This document shows, piece by piece, positions 36,191 through 44,990 of a DNA stretch of 64,000 nucleotides. The notes under the pieces were generated by a model. The model saw only the letters and a program-made list of their open reading frames with translations. It made no database searches and was not told the DNA's origin. Source of the DNA: JACPUW01 sp049115495 (GTDB taxonomy: Bacteria > Bacteroidota > Bacteroidia > CAILMK01 > JACPUW01); the NCBI GenBank assembly GCA_049115495.1, contig JAGDZV010000001.1:434001-498000 (forward strand). The letters are read 5' to 3'. The position numbers and the translations under genes are program-made. The first letter of the stretch is position 1, and every line of letters begins with the position of its first letter.

Positions 36191-36763
36191 CTATATCATT
36201 TTCAATCGAAGTTCTAGGGCAAAACTTGGCAGACCAGCCATATTGTTATATGGCATTTTGATGTAAAAAGTTGGCATTAAAGCAATATCAAAAGCAGTAT
36301 TACCTAGGCTAATGGCACTGCGCCCAGCTCCAAATGCCACCTTTGGCACAAAGTACCACCTAGCACTTAGCCCTTGTTCAAACACACCGTTTTGACTACT
36401 GTATGTGTTTCCTGGATTGGTATGCATATTTAAGAATGCACCTACTTGATAAAGCCTATACCTTCTACCCTTTTTATGAAAACGCATTCGTTCAAAATCG
36501 GCTCCAAAAAGCCAATTTTTTTGCCCTCCAATAATTCCATAATTTGCTATTGAAGGAACTAAATAATTACGCTTTTCAATTGACTTACCTTTTCTTTTTT
36601 GTTTTGTTGAAGCGCCCAACTCATAAAAACAACTTACCCTAAAACCTGGATATATCCCCAATTCTCCAAAATATGAAAGAGCATATGCGTCTGGCATTTT
36701 TAACTGGGCATTCGCGCTCAAGCAAATAATCAATGAAACAATTAACGAAAGTCCTTTTGTCAT
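36191..36763 (-). CDS. Predicted exported protein of unknown family
   Basis: This 190-residue protein has a signal peptide (ending CLSANAQ) and a mature part made of alternating strands such as YGIIGGQKNWLFGADFERM and SARWYFVPKVAFGAGRSAISLG, which suggests a small outer-membrane beta-barrel. The last strand ends FALELRLKMI rather than with an aromatic residue. I do not recognise a named family. It lies between the hydrolase (2-base gap) and the 152-residue gene (25-base gap), so it is probably co-transcribed with both. Confidence 0.7.
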   Translation of the reverse strand: MTKGLSLIVSLIICLSANAQLKMPDAYALSYFGELGIYPGFRVSCFYELGASTKQKRKGKSIEKRNYLVPSIANYGIIGGQKNWLFGADFERMRFHKKGRRYRLYQVGAFLNMHTNPGNTYSSQNGVFEQGLSARWYFVPKVAFGAGRSAISLGNTAFDIALMPTFYIKMPYNNMAGLPSFALELRLKMI

Positions 36764-36788
36764 AACTACAAATGTAAATGAGTGTAAA

Positions 36789-37247
36789 CTACATTTCTAG
36801 GCTTAGGCCAGTAATCTCAATAGAATCGGATACCTTGAAACTATCAATATGCACTATTAGATACTGTAATTTTTGGTCTCCACTGTTAGTGCTGGCAAAA
36901 AAGTCTATCAAAACATCGTAGCCATAAACTTCCATAAGATCTTTAAAAGCAAACTTGTACTTTAATAAAAGCTCTTCAATTTTTGGGAAGTCAAGGTTTA
37001 TGTATTCTTCAAGTTCTTCAATGTCATTTTTTATACCTTGAGACAATTCTTGTCTTATTTCTTTTTCTAAGGTTTCAAAAAATGATTTATGACCTATCAC
37101 AAAATGATGAATTGGTATCTCTATCTTAAAATCATTGAGTTCGGCCCTTTTATAACGCTGCAGTTGACCGAAATTCATTTCGGCAATGCCGGCACTTTTA
37201 ATGTTGGCTTTCTTATTGCCAATAAAAAACTTAATAGCCCTATGCAA
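36789..37247 (-). CDS. Hypothetical protein, 152 residues
   Basis: No family was recognised. The sequence has no signal peptide or membrane helix. The first half is basic with a possible beta segment (FKIEIPIHHFVIGHKSF), the second is a charged helix (KEIRQELSQGIKNDIEELEEYINL) and a final hydrophobic strand region (KLQYLIVHIDSF). It overlaps the upstream metallophosphatase gene by eight bases, so the two are likely translated together; whether it acts with the phosphatase is unknown. Confidence 0.6.
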   Translation of the reverse strand: MHRAIKFFIGNKKANIKSAGIAEMNFGQLQRYKRAELNDFKIEIPIHHFVIGHKSFFETLEKEIRQELSQGIKNDIEELEEYINLDFPKIEELLLKYKFAFKDLMEVYGYDVLIDFFASTNSGDQKLQYLIVHIDSFKVSDSIEITGLSLEM

Positions 37248-38151
37248 ATGATACAGGCATTACTTTACTCGCAAAGTTTTGTGCACCTGTTGGGCCAAAA
37301 TTCACATCAATTCTGCCAAGGTTAATGCCCGCCCAACCTACTTGGTTTATAATGGTTTTATGCCCTTGAACATTCTCATATACTATAGGCTCATTTAGAA
37401 ATGTATGCGTATGACCACCTAAGATTAGATCAATGCCATTTACTGATTCAGCGAGCTTGTGATCATCAACTTTTTCTGAATCATTCTTAAAACCCAAATG
37501 CGAAAGACAAATTATATAATCGCAATTTTGAGTTTGTAATTCTGCTACAATCTCTTTGGCCACTGAAATTGGCTCGTTGTATTGGGTTTCTGCATAAAGC
37601 TTATCTGGCACCAAACCTTTAAGCTCTATTCCAAGCCCAAAAACTCCAACCTTAATATCTCCTTTATCAATAATTTTATAGGGTTTAAATCTATCTTTCA
37701 AAATTGTTTTTGAGAAATCATAATTCGCATTTACGAATGAGAAGTTTGCGTTTGGTAACATTTTTTCAAGTCCTACCAATCCATTATCAAAGTCATGGTT
37801 TCCTAGGGTAGCCACATCGTAGCCCATTTGGCTCATTAGCTTAAACTCAAGTTCACCACCAAAAAAGTTGAAGTATGGTGTTCCTTGAAAAATATCTCCA
37901 GAATCAAGAAGTAGAACATTTTCGGTTTCAGCACGAATCTGCTTAATTAATGTAGCTCTTCTAGCCATGCCCCCCAATCCAGCATTTCTTCCGGCATTTG
38001 AAGGAAAAGGCTCTATACGGCTATGCATATCGTTGGTATGCAAAATGGTTAAACTAGTGCTTTTTGACGTACATGATTTTAATAAACTTGGAGCAAAGGC
38101 TAACCCCGCTCCAAGCGCTATGCTATCTCTAATAAATTCCTTCCTTTTCAT
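37240..38151 (-). CDS. Exported metallophosphatase, catalytic half of a 5'-nucleotidase
   Basis: This 303-residue protein has the N-terminal 5'-nucleotidase metallophosphatase domain only. Metal ligands are visible in TILHTNDMHSRIEPF, DSGDIFQGTP, LGNHDFDNG and GGHTHTF. The N-terminus (MKRKEFIRDSIALGAGL... KSC) looks like a Tat-type or lipoprotein leader, with a Cys at about residue 27. The missing substrate-binding C-terminal domain is encoded by the gene just upstream, 21 bases before this start. The two products probably assemble as one nucleotidase in the periplasm. It overlaps the hypothetical gene that follows. Confidence 0.9.
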   Translation of the reverse strand: MKRKEFIRDSIALGAGLAFAPSLLKSCTSKSTSLTILHTNDMHSRIEPFPSNAGRNAGLGGMARRATLIKQIRAETENVLLLDSGDIFQGTPYFNFFGGELEFKLMSQMGYDVATLGNHDFDNGLVGLEKMLPNANFSFVNANYDFSKTILKDRFKPYKIIDKGDIKVGVFGLGIELKGLVPDKLYAETQYNEPISVAKEIVAELQTQNCDYIICLSHLGFKNDSEKVDDHKLAESVNGIDLILGGHTHTFLNEPIVYENVQGHKTIINQVGWAGINLGRIDVNFGPTGAQNFASKVMPVSFA

Positions 38152-38172
38152 TCTTTCAGTTTAATCTTTTAA

Positions 38173-38931
38173 CTATTGCCACATCTTTACTCTTCCATCA
38201 ATCTTCGGAACCAAAGTATCTCCCTTCACTTTTGAAGTAGCTTTTATAAAATCTATGATCATATCTCTGCATTTATAATCAGGGTCAAAAATTGGAGTTA
38301 TTGATTTTAGAAAAGAGTGCCCACCACCACCACCGGCCAAGTAGTCAGAAATAGAAACCGTGTAGATTTTTTTTGGGTCAAAAGCTTTGCCATTTATAGT
38401 AATGGCAGTAGCCGTCTCATTATTTAAAATTGTGTATTTAGCACCGGCTATGCAATTGCTTTTTCGCTGTGCTGCATTGTTAAAAAGCTGCTGCACCAAA
38501 TCACCACTAATTTCAAGCACCCACATTTCATTGTCAAAAGGCATTAGCTCATATACGTTACTCACTTTTATATCGCCTTTTCTAATAGGAGTACGCAAAC
38601 CGCCTCGGTGATTAATTACCGCCATGTGCAATGTATCTGAGTAAACTGTTCTTGTCTGTTCCAAAAGTAGGTCAGCCACAAAATCGCCCAAAGTAGACTC
38701 TCCGGTTTCGCCAGCCGCATTGTTAAATTCATCAGAAGCAAAGCCAATAATTTCATTCATTTTGTCATCCAATTCCAGTTTATAAGGTGCAATTGAATTA
38801 TCAATCTGAGCATCACTTTGCAATGCACTATCAATTTGTGTAGTATTAAAATGAGCTTGTTTAGTTTTAAAATCTGCTTGGCCACAGCCAAATAAGAGCG
38901 ATACAATTATTATATAGTACTTAAGCTTCAT
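38173..38931 (-). CDS. 5'-nucleotidase C-terminal-domain lipoprotein
   Basis: This 252-residue lipoprotein (lipobox LFGC, Cys near residue 16) carries the substrate-binding half of the UshA/5'-nucleotidase fold: ESTLGDFVADLLLEQTR, HRGGLRTPIRKGDI, NVYELMPFDNEMWVLEISG and YTVSISDYLAGGGGGHSF are standard for the C-terminal domain. There is no metallophosphatase domain; it is encoded by the next gene. The order is reversed relative to a fused enzyme, since the C-terminal half comes first. The operon runs from this gene leftward to the alpha/beta hydrolase. Confidence 0.9.
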   Translation of the reverse strand: MKLKYYIIIVSLLFGCGQADFKTKQAHFNTTQIDSALQSDAQIDNSIAPYKLELDDKMNEIIGFASDEFNNAAGETGESTLGDFVADLLLEQTRTVYSDTLHMAVINHRGGLRTPIRKGDIKVSNVYELMPFDNEMWVLEISGDLVQQLFNNAAQRKSNCIAGAKYTILNNETATAITINGKAFDPKKIYTVSISDYLAGGGGGHSFLKSITPIFDPDYKCRDMIIDFIKATSKVKGDTLVPKIDGRVKMWQ

Positions 38932-39135
38932 TTTTCAAAAATAGCCGACCTCATGACACCAACAGTCAAACACCTCTAAATGTGTGAAAAGATTTACACG
39001 TTTAAAAAAGTGATGCTGAAAAATTTCCTGTTAGTCATTTGAAAATTAATTTGATAGTATTCGACGAGTTCGTTTAGTGCTACACTCTTATTTCTTAATT
39101 TGCTTGCGTTTTGGGATATAAATTGATTTAAAACT

Positions 39136-41427
39136 TTGATAATTCAAGAGTCGCGTTATGCGCTTAACATAGAATCGCCTGTAAAGAATTCTCTTCTAAT
39201 TAAAATTGAAGGTAATCCTTTAAAGAAAGATGTAATTGAAGTTTTAAATGAAATAACCGCGAGAATTTCAGACCTTAAAGCTGGTTATGTTATTTACGAT
39301 CTTAAACATTTAGAATCTTTTCCTTGGCTTAGCAGAATAAAAATTTTTGAAGCTATAAACAAACTTTACAAAGAAGGGTACATAGCGCACTCTTTTCTTA
39401 TTTCTCCAAATGCTACACTTAAAACAGTAGCTCATTTCTCAACCAAACTATTCCCAAACAACAGTTTTAGCGTTCATTACACAGTTGAAAATGCCATTGA
39501 TTCTATAAAAATCGAAACCGAATCTGAAGGGCATGCTAAAGCATTTTATATAAGAAGCGTATTTTTTGACGAAGTAGATGACTCTAAGTCAATTTTTTTC
39601 AAAAAAACTTTTATGACAGACAATGAAGGCAATAAGGCCATTGTTGGCATAATTGAACCGAACATTTTTATATTACATTTTAAAGGGTTGCTAAGTGATA
39701 CGATAGCAAACTTTTGTTTCGATTATTTAGACAAACACCTTTGGAAAAAAGAGAATCATTGGAACCTTATTGTTGACGCTTCGCAACTAAGGGGTATTTC
39801 AAGAAATGGGCGAAAAGTATTTTCATCGAGAAGAGATTGGTTAGCAACTTATGTTTCTAAACGGTTTTATGCACTCAATAGACCAATGAGAGCTCTTTTC
39901 AAAAGTTTTAGCCTTATTAACAGAGAGTTTAGAAACACTTCAGTTGTTGTAGATGATATTTTTATTACTGCTGACCAGTTGATTAAGAATGGAAAAGCAA
40001 AGGCCATTGAATATCAAAATCAGCTTAAAGGCCAATTACATAAAAAGCCTTCATTAAGTAGAGAAAACCTTGAAAATTTGTCAAAAGATGAATTAATCAA
40101 TATCATACAATCATCAGAAAAAGAGCATAATACCTATCGAGATCGAGTAGTGCACGATAGTAAACTGGTAATGGAAATCATATCTAAAATTACATGGAAT
40201 GATGAGAGTTTTGTTTCTCCACTTGAACTTGAAAATGTATTACCAGAGTTTTATGATCTATTTCAAAATATAAATCGACTTCAATTTGAAGCGGCAGACC
40301 TAATACAAGAGCTAGAGTCTCATAACGACAATTTGAATAAACTGGTTGATGAAAGAACAACTCAAATTGAAGCAAAAAGCTCAAACTTAAATAGTTTGCT
40401 TGAAAGCTATAATGCACCTATTTGGATTATTGATACTGGTTATAGAATTGTTAGTGTAAACTCCTTTTTTGAAGCTATAGTTAAAAATGGCTACGGCACT
40501 GAGTTAAAGGTTGGCGAGCGAATTATTGATTATTTTACCGATGAGATTAAGACTTTTTGGAAAGAAAAGTATGATTCTGCTTTGGCTGGAAAAGTGGTAG
40601 AGTTTCATCAAGATTATAACATGGGTGGTGAAATTGGAGTTTATGTTTATAAGGTATTTCCAGTAATAAATGATGAAAAAATTATTGGCTGCGGAGTAAT
40701 AGGAAACAACATTACTAAACTTGTTAATTCAGAAATTCAGTTAAAAGAACAAAACGAAACGCTTACCAAACTTAACGAGGAGCTCGATACATTTATTTAC
40801 CGCAGTTCGCACGATATGCGCGCGCCTATTGCCACACTTTTAGGATTACTTGACCTGGTTAAGAATGAAAAAGACGATGAGAAACGCAACCAATGTTTTT
40901 CATTTATGGAAGAGTCTATTAGCAAGCTAGATGGATTTATTCATGAAATAACAGAGCTAACCAAAAACTCTAAGTATGAAATTGAAAGTGTAAATCTAAA
41001 CCTGCGCAGCTTCGTAAATAATATACTATCTGAGTTGGCTTATATGCCTAACTATTCAATTGTTAAATTAGAGTTAGATATTTCAGAATCCATTCAAATA
41101 AACTCAGATTCTTTTAGGCTCAAAACAATTCTGAAAAACTTAATTGCCAATTCAATAAAATATTCAAGGGCAAATTCAAATAGCTGGGTAAAGGTAAATG
41201 CCAAAAAACAAGAAGATAAGATAGAAATTGTGATTGCAGACAATGGTCAAGGAATTGCAAAAGATCAGCATAAAAAAGTATTTAATATGTTTCATCGTGC
41301 CAACCTAAGCAGTAAAGGCAGCGGACTTGGTCTTTATATTGTTAAAGAAACAGTTCACAAATTAGGTGGTAGTATCAACCTAGAAAGTGAACTTGGAAAA
41401 GGCACTTCGGTTTCTGTCATACTCTAA
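39136..41427 (+). CDS. Sensor histidine kinase with two SpoIIAA/STAS-like input domains and PAS
   Basis: This cytoplasmic kinase of 763 residues has no membrane segment. Residues about 5-130 and 165-290 are two related alpha/beta domains of SpoIIAA-like (STAS) appearance (inference from pattern, such as AGYVIYDLKHLESF against WNLIVDASQLRGI). A coiled-coil (300-420), a PAS domain (about 421-525, PIWIIDTGYRIVSVNSFF), a HisKA dimer with phosphoacceptor His near 559 (SSHDMRAP), and an HATPase_c domain from about 668 (NLIANSIKYSRA; DNGQGIAKD; GSGLGLYIVKE) follow. The start is TTG at 39136, the only option near the leader. No response regulator is nearby, so it is an orphan. Confidence 0.9.
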   Translation: MIIQESRYALNIESPVKNSLLIKIEGNPLKKDVIEVLNEITARISDLKAGYVIYDLKHLESFPWLSRIKIFEAINKLYKEGYIAHSFLISPNATLKTVAHFSTKLFPNNSFSVHYTVENAIDSIKIETESEGHAKAFYIRSVFFDEVDDSKSIFFKKTFMTDNEGNKAIVGIIEPNIFILHFKGLLSDTIANFCFDYLDKHLWKKENHWNLIVDASQLRGISRNGRKVFSSRRDWLATYVSKRFYALNRPMRALFKSFSLINREFRNTSVVVDDIFITADQLIKNGKAKAIEYQNQLKGQLHKKPSLSRENLENLSKDELINIIQSSEKEHNTYRDRVVHDSKLVMEIISKITWNDESFVSPLELENVLPEFYDLFQNINRLQFEAADLIQELESHNDNLNKLVDERTTQIEAKSSNLNSLLESYNAPIWIIDTGYRIVSVNSFFEAIVKNGYGTELKVGERIIDYFTDEIKTFWKEKYDSALAGKVVEFHQDYNMGGEIGVYVYKVFPVINDEKIIGCGVIGNNITKLVNSEIQLKEQNETLTKLNEELDTFIYRSSHDMRAPIATLLGLLDLVKNEKDDEKRNQCFSFMEESISKLDGFIHEITELTKNSKYEIESVNLNLRSFVNNILSELAYMPNYSIVKLELDISESIQINSDSFRLKTILKNLIANSIKYSRANSNSWVKVNAKKQEDKIEIVIADNGQGIAKDQHKKVFNMFHRANLSSKGSGLGLYIVKETVHKLGGSINLESELGKGTSVSVIL

Positions 41428-41740
41428 TCATTTTCAACTTTTGCTAATCTTTTCAACCTCACTAAAGGTCTTTTGTTGTTCAAAACCAACAATAAAAAAA
41501 GTTTGATTTGAAAGACTTTTATGCCTTAATCAAATAAAAAATTGGTTAGCCATCTTTACTTAATCAATTCTCCCTGAGATTTTTAACCCAATATCATATT
41601 TTAAACTATTAGCATTCTTTATTGCTTTAATACTTCTTAACAAGTAAACTAGCAATACATTTTACCAAACGCTCGTTTGAATATGTAAGTTGACAAAAAT
41701 CAACTAATACAATTTTTATAACATACCTAAAGCGAGCATT
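41428..41740. other. Intergenic region with two adjacent palindromes
   Basis: This 313-base gap precedes the DUF5723 gene. It contains CAAACG-CT-CGTTTG at 41666-41679 and, nine bases later, AGTTGA-CAAAAA-TCAACT at 41688-41705. Both lie 35-75 bases upstream of the start codon, where an operator would be expected. No gene, and no clear promoter beyond AT-rich sequence, was seen. Confidence 0.5.
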
Positions 41741-43159
41741 ATGAGAACAAGAATTAAGGTACTTAGCGGAGCAATACTACTCCTAGCCACACAAATAAAA
41801 CTTAAGGCTCAAGAATTTAGAGGCATTCAACATTCTAATTATTTTGGATTAGGCTCAGCACAAAATAATCCTGCTTCAATAGCTGGCCACATGTACAAGT
41901 GGGATTTTATTCTTGCAGGAGCATCATTAAATATTGATAACGACTTTGTCTATTGGAATAAAAATAATACTCGATATAAATTTAATAATGACCAGCTTGT
42001 TTATAATCCAAGCTTAAACAGCACCTACCTAAATTACGACCACTCAATTCAAGGTCCGTCTTTTATGTACTCTTTTAATAATGGTGCTGCTGCCGCAATT
42101 GGTTTAAGGCAGCGAAACCATATATCAGTACATAATGTTAGCAGAACTATTTCAAGCACTCTTTACAGTATTAAGAATAATGTTGATACTACATTGAATG
42201 GCACCACAGAAACGGCTGGAATTCATGGCAATACCTACAAGGAGATTTACTTGACCTTGGCCAAGCAACTTAAAACCACTGGAGCATTGAGTCAAAAAAT
42301 AGGTATTACACCCAAGCTATTAATCGGAAGCAGTCAAGTTCAAGGCGACTTTTCTCAAATAGAGTATTTATACAACAGAACTTCGGCAAGTTATAATTAT
42401 GGCATTGGTTCAATTCATTACTCAAATAACCTTGATAGCGCCACGCTAAATGTAAGACGAGATCTTTTAGGTTCAAATGGGTATGGTTTTGGCGTTGATA
42501 TTGGCTACCAAATCATATACAATCCAAATGGAGCAAGTTGTGGTTTTAAAAAGGCTCTAAAAACTGATGTTTGTTCAGGCCCACAATATATTTACCGCCT
42601 GGGTGTATCATTAACCGACCTTGGTTTTATTAGATATAACAATGGGCAATACGCAGCGAACATGACCTACAATAACGCAGAGTCAGTAGATTTTGTAGAT
42701 ATGATTAATGGTATTGAAAATCAACAACAAGCTTACGACAGCTTAAATACCATTACCACTTTAACATCAAACACAGGTAAATATGCTGTTTCGTTGCCTA
42801 CAAGAATTAATTTAGACTTTGATTACAGAGTTACACAAACCTTATACATTAATACACAAGGCTCAGCAAGCCTAAGTCAAATTTTTAATCAAAATGGCAC
42901 TTCAATTCCGGCTCAACTAACCATAAGCCCAAGGTTTGAGAAGAACCTTTTTGGTGTATACGCGCCTTTATCAATTAACCAATATGGCAATTTTGACCCC
43001 GGCGTTGCTTTTAGAGCTGGCCCATTAATTCTTGGAATAAATGACATCAACTCATTTTTCACCAAAAATCAAAGTAACGACATAGGTGCCTACATAATGT
43101 TCAAAAGCTTTTTTGGTTGCAAAAAGCAGAATAGTAAAGTAAAGTGCCCAAGGGTTTAA
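41741..43159 (+). CDS. DUF5723 family outer-membrane-type protein
   Basis: This 472-residue protein has a signal peptide (ending KLKAQ) and the family beginning FRGIQHSNYFGLGSAQNNPASIAG. Long alternating strands (FDYRVTQTLYINTQGSASLSQI and others) suggest a beta-barrel, and DUF5723 proteins are usually grouped with outer-membrane proteins of gliding/T9SS-type bacteria. The C-terminus has a small Cys/Lys-rich tail (CKKQNSKVKCPRV) after the last strand, which is unusual for a barrel. The substrate or role is not known. A strong hairpin follows. Confidence 0.82.
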   Translation: MRTRIKVLSGAILLLATQIKLKAQEFRGIQHSNYFGLGSAQNNPASIAGHMYKWDFILAGASLNIDNDFVYWNKNNTRYKFNNDQLVYNPSLNSTYLNYDHSIQGPSFMYSFNNGAAAAIGLRQRNHISVHNVSRTISSTLYSIKNNVDTTLNGTTETAGIHGNTYKEIYLTLAKQLKTTGALSQKIGITPKLLIGSSQVQGDFSQIEYLYNRTSASYNYGIGSIHYSNNLDSATLNVRRDLLGSNGYGFGVDIGYQIIYNPNGASCGFKKALKTDVCSGPQYIYRLGVSLTDLGFIRYNNGQYAANMTYNNAESVDFVDMINGIENQQQAYDSLNTITTLTSNTGKYAVSLPTRINLDFDYRVTQTLYINTQGSASLSQIFNQNGTSIPAQLTISPRFEKNLFGVYAPLSINQYGNFDPGVAFRAGPLILGINDINSFFTKNQSNDIGAYIMFKSFFGCKKQNSKVKCPRV

Positions 43160-43181
43160 ACCTTTATATATACCTTACCTT

Positions 43182-43210
43182 AGAGCCTTGCAACGGTGTT
43201 GCAAGGCTCT
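43182..43210 (+). terminator. Long hairpin after the DUF5723 gene
   Basis: AGAGCCTTGCAAC (43182-43194) pairs perfectly with GTTGCAAGGCTCT (43198-43210) around a GGT loop. The following sequence GCTCTTTATAA is only partly T-rich, so it may be a terminator or an RNA-stabilising stem. Confidence 0.75.
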
Positions 43211-43258
43211 GCTCTTTATAATTAAGTTTATTTTTAGCGCAAATTGTTTGAAATACTG

Positions 43259-44092
43259 ATGAATTTAGAAAAGCCAATTGTTTTACTCCTAATTATTCAA
43301 GCCGTTACCGGCATGTATTATGAGCTTACCGAATTTCACATCCCCTATTGGATTCAAAATGGAAATGTACCCGAAATATTCGAAGTGGCTCATTTTGTTC
43401 GTAGAATATTTAGGTACTTAAGCATTGTACTCACTATTGTTGGAGCTATTAAGATCATTCAAAATCAAGAGATTAAACTTAATAAGGCTTTTAAATTGCC
43501 AATGTATTATCTGGTAGGTAGCAGCATTACCTGGATTATCGCATCAACTCTTAGCACTAAGTTTAGCTATATCAATTTTTCAGATCAAATGAATTGGTAT
43601 ACCTACTTGCTTATATTCCTAAATCAAGTACTTCTGCTGCTAATTGTGCTACACTTTGTCTTGAAAAATGACAATGAATTCATTGTTTCGTATGTTGAAG
43701 TTGGCAAATGGTCGCGATTTTGGAATTGGACAATTGATAGGATAATTATTTTCTCTTTTTCTTTTAGTTATCTTCAATTATTAGGCGAAGGGAGCATTAT
43801 TGAAGATATTGAGATTCTAAATAATAATCCTTACTGGTATCTGGCACTCAATATGTTTTTATACTACTTTGTATTAGAAGCATTGTTTAAACAAACCATA
43901 GGTAAATTACACAGTGGCGCCATTGTAATAAGTGAAGACAACAGAACTAAAACAGCATTTATAAGAACCATCTGCCGATTTATACCTTTAGAAGCATTTT
44001 CATTCTTTGGAAAAAAAGGCTTGCACGATTCCATTTCTAATAGTTTGGTTGGTAAGGCTTCAGAAAATGAATTTGTTTTTGATGAAATTTAA
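43259..44092 (+). CDS. RDD family membrane protein
   Basis: This 277-residue protein has at least six hydrophobic segments. The second half carries the RDD signature: RFWNWTIDRIIIF, then LFKQTIGKLHSGAIVI, and the final Arg/Asp-rich TICRFIPLEAFSFFG. The first half is a four-helix membrane region of unknown type. I use the ATG at 43259 rather than the TTG at 43244, which adds five residues. RDD proteins are often transporters or membrane anchors, with a Na+/H+ antiporter activity reported for some; that cannot be read here. Confidence 0.8.
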   Translation: MNLEKPIVLLLIIQAVTGMYYELTEFHIPYWIQNGNVPEIFEVAHFVRRIFRYLSIVLTIVGAIKIIQNQEIKLNKAFKLPMYYLVGSSITWIIASTLSTKFSYINFSDQMNWYTYLLIFLNQVLLLLIVLHFVLKNDNEFIVSYVEVGKWSRFWNWTIDRIIIFSFSFSYLQLLGEGSIIEDIEILNNNPYWYLALNMFLYYFVLEALFKQTIGKLHSGAIVISEDNRTKTAFIRTICRFIPLEAFSFFGKKGLHDSISNSLVGKASENEFVFDEI

Positions 44093-44224
44093 AATCGAAA
44101 ATCGAGAACATAATTGAACAGTAAATATTAGCCAATAGCACCTAAAACTATTTTCAAATCATTGCTAAAATTGGGTCTTTTATAAATAAATTCTATTTTC
44201 GGGCTATACCAAACAATTGATAAT

Positions 44225-44602
44225 ATGGAATTAGGATGTTTCTCAGTAAGCCTTTCAGTTAAGGATTTAGAAAAGTCGAAAGCGTTTTACGAAAAGCTTG
44301 GTTTTACCGTTTTTGCTGGCGCCATGGAAATGAATTATTTAATCATGCAAAATGGAGAAACCAATATTGGACTTTTTCAAGGCATGTTTGAAGGTAACCT
44401 AATGACCTTTAATCCAGGCTGGGATCAAAAAGCTCAGAATACAGAATCATTTGATGATGTTAGAAAAATTGAAAAAGAGCTTGAAAACAATAGCATAGAA
44501 CTTATTAAAAAGGTGACTGAAGAAGAAGGTAAAAGTGGACCTGCAAGCATTACCCTTACTGACCCTGATGGCAATGTGATTCTTATAGACCAGCACAGAT
44601 AA
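44225..44602 (+). CDS. VOC superfamily protein (glyoxalase/bleomycin-resistance fold)
   Basis: This 125-residue protein has the paired beta-alpha-beta-beta-beta units of the VOC fold: LGCFSVSLSVKDLEKSKAFYEKLGF, then a second unit ending ASITLTDPDGNVILIDQHR. Likely metal ligands are a Glu or Gln in the first unit and the late acidic/His residues, but canonical glyoxalase residues cannot be assigned. Reported activities in the family include isomerases, dioxygenases and drug-binding proteins. It precedes a SpoIIAA-like gene (13-base gap) and the amine oxidase, in one orientation. Confidence 0.88.
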   Translation: MELGCFSVSLSVKDLEKSKAFYEKLGFTVFAGAMEMNYLIMQNGETNIGLFQGMFEGNLMTFNPGWDQKAQNTESFDDVRKIEKELENNSIELIKKVTEEEGKSGPASITLTDPDGNVILIDQHR

Positions 44603-44615
44603 AGTTTATTAGGCT

Positions 44616-44987
44616 ATGAACTATTCAATTGACTTTGAAAATAAAGTCAAATACTTGCATTGCAAAGTAATAGGTGAAACAGATAGTGTTTCAACTTCAA
44701 AGGCGTTTTGGATAGACATAAAAGCTGAGTGTATAAAAACAAATCAACGCAACATATTAGTTGAAGAAGAATTTAACAACAACCTAAGAGCGGTTGAAGC
44801 TTATGAAGTGGCTGTTTTTATCGCAGAAGAATTTAAGCACATAGGAAAAATTGCTCATTTTGATAAAGAAGCAAGTCATTTTGAAATGAATCAATTTGGT
44901 GAAAATGTAGCCTTAAATAGAGGTGGCCAAGGCAAAGTATTTAATAATAAAAAAATGGCGATTGACTGGCTCATAACCGCACCTTAA
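44616..44987 (+). CDS. SpoIIAA/STAS-like small protein
   Basis: This 123-residue cytoplasmic protein has the alternating strand-helix pattern of SpoIIAA-like (DUF3478-type) proteins: YSIDFENKVKYLHCKVIGE, RNILVEEEFNNNLRAVEAYEVAVFIAEEF and KIAHFDKEASHFEMNQFGENVALNRG. A similar pattern is seen in the two input domains of the kinase at 39.1 kb. The function is unknown. It sits three bases before the amine oxidase, so it is probably in one operon with the VOC and oxidase genes. Confidence 0.65.
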   Translation: MNYSIDFENKVKYLHCKVIGETDSVSTSKAFWIDIKAECIKTNQRNILVEEEFNNNLRAVEAYEVAVFIAEEFKHIGKIAHFDKEASHFEMNQFGENVALNRGGQGKVFNNKKMAIDWLITAP

Positions 44988-44990
44988 GAA

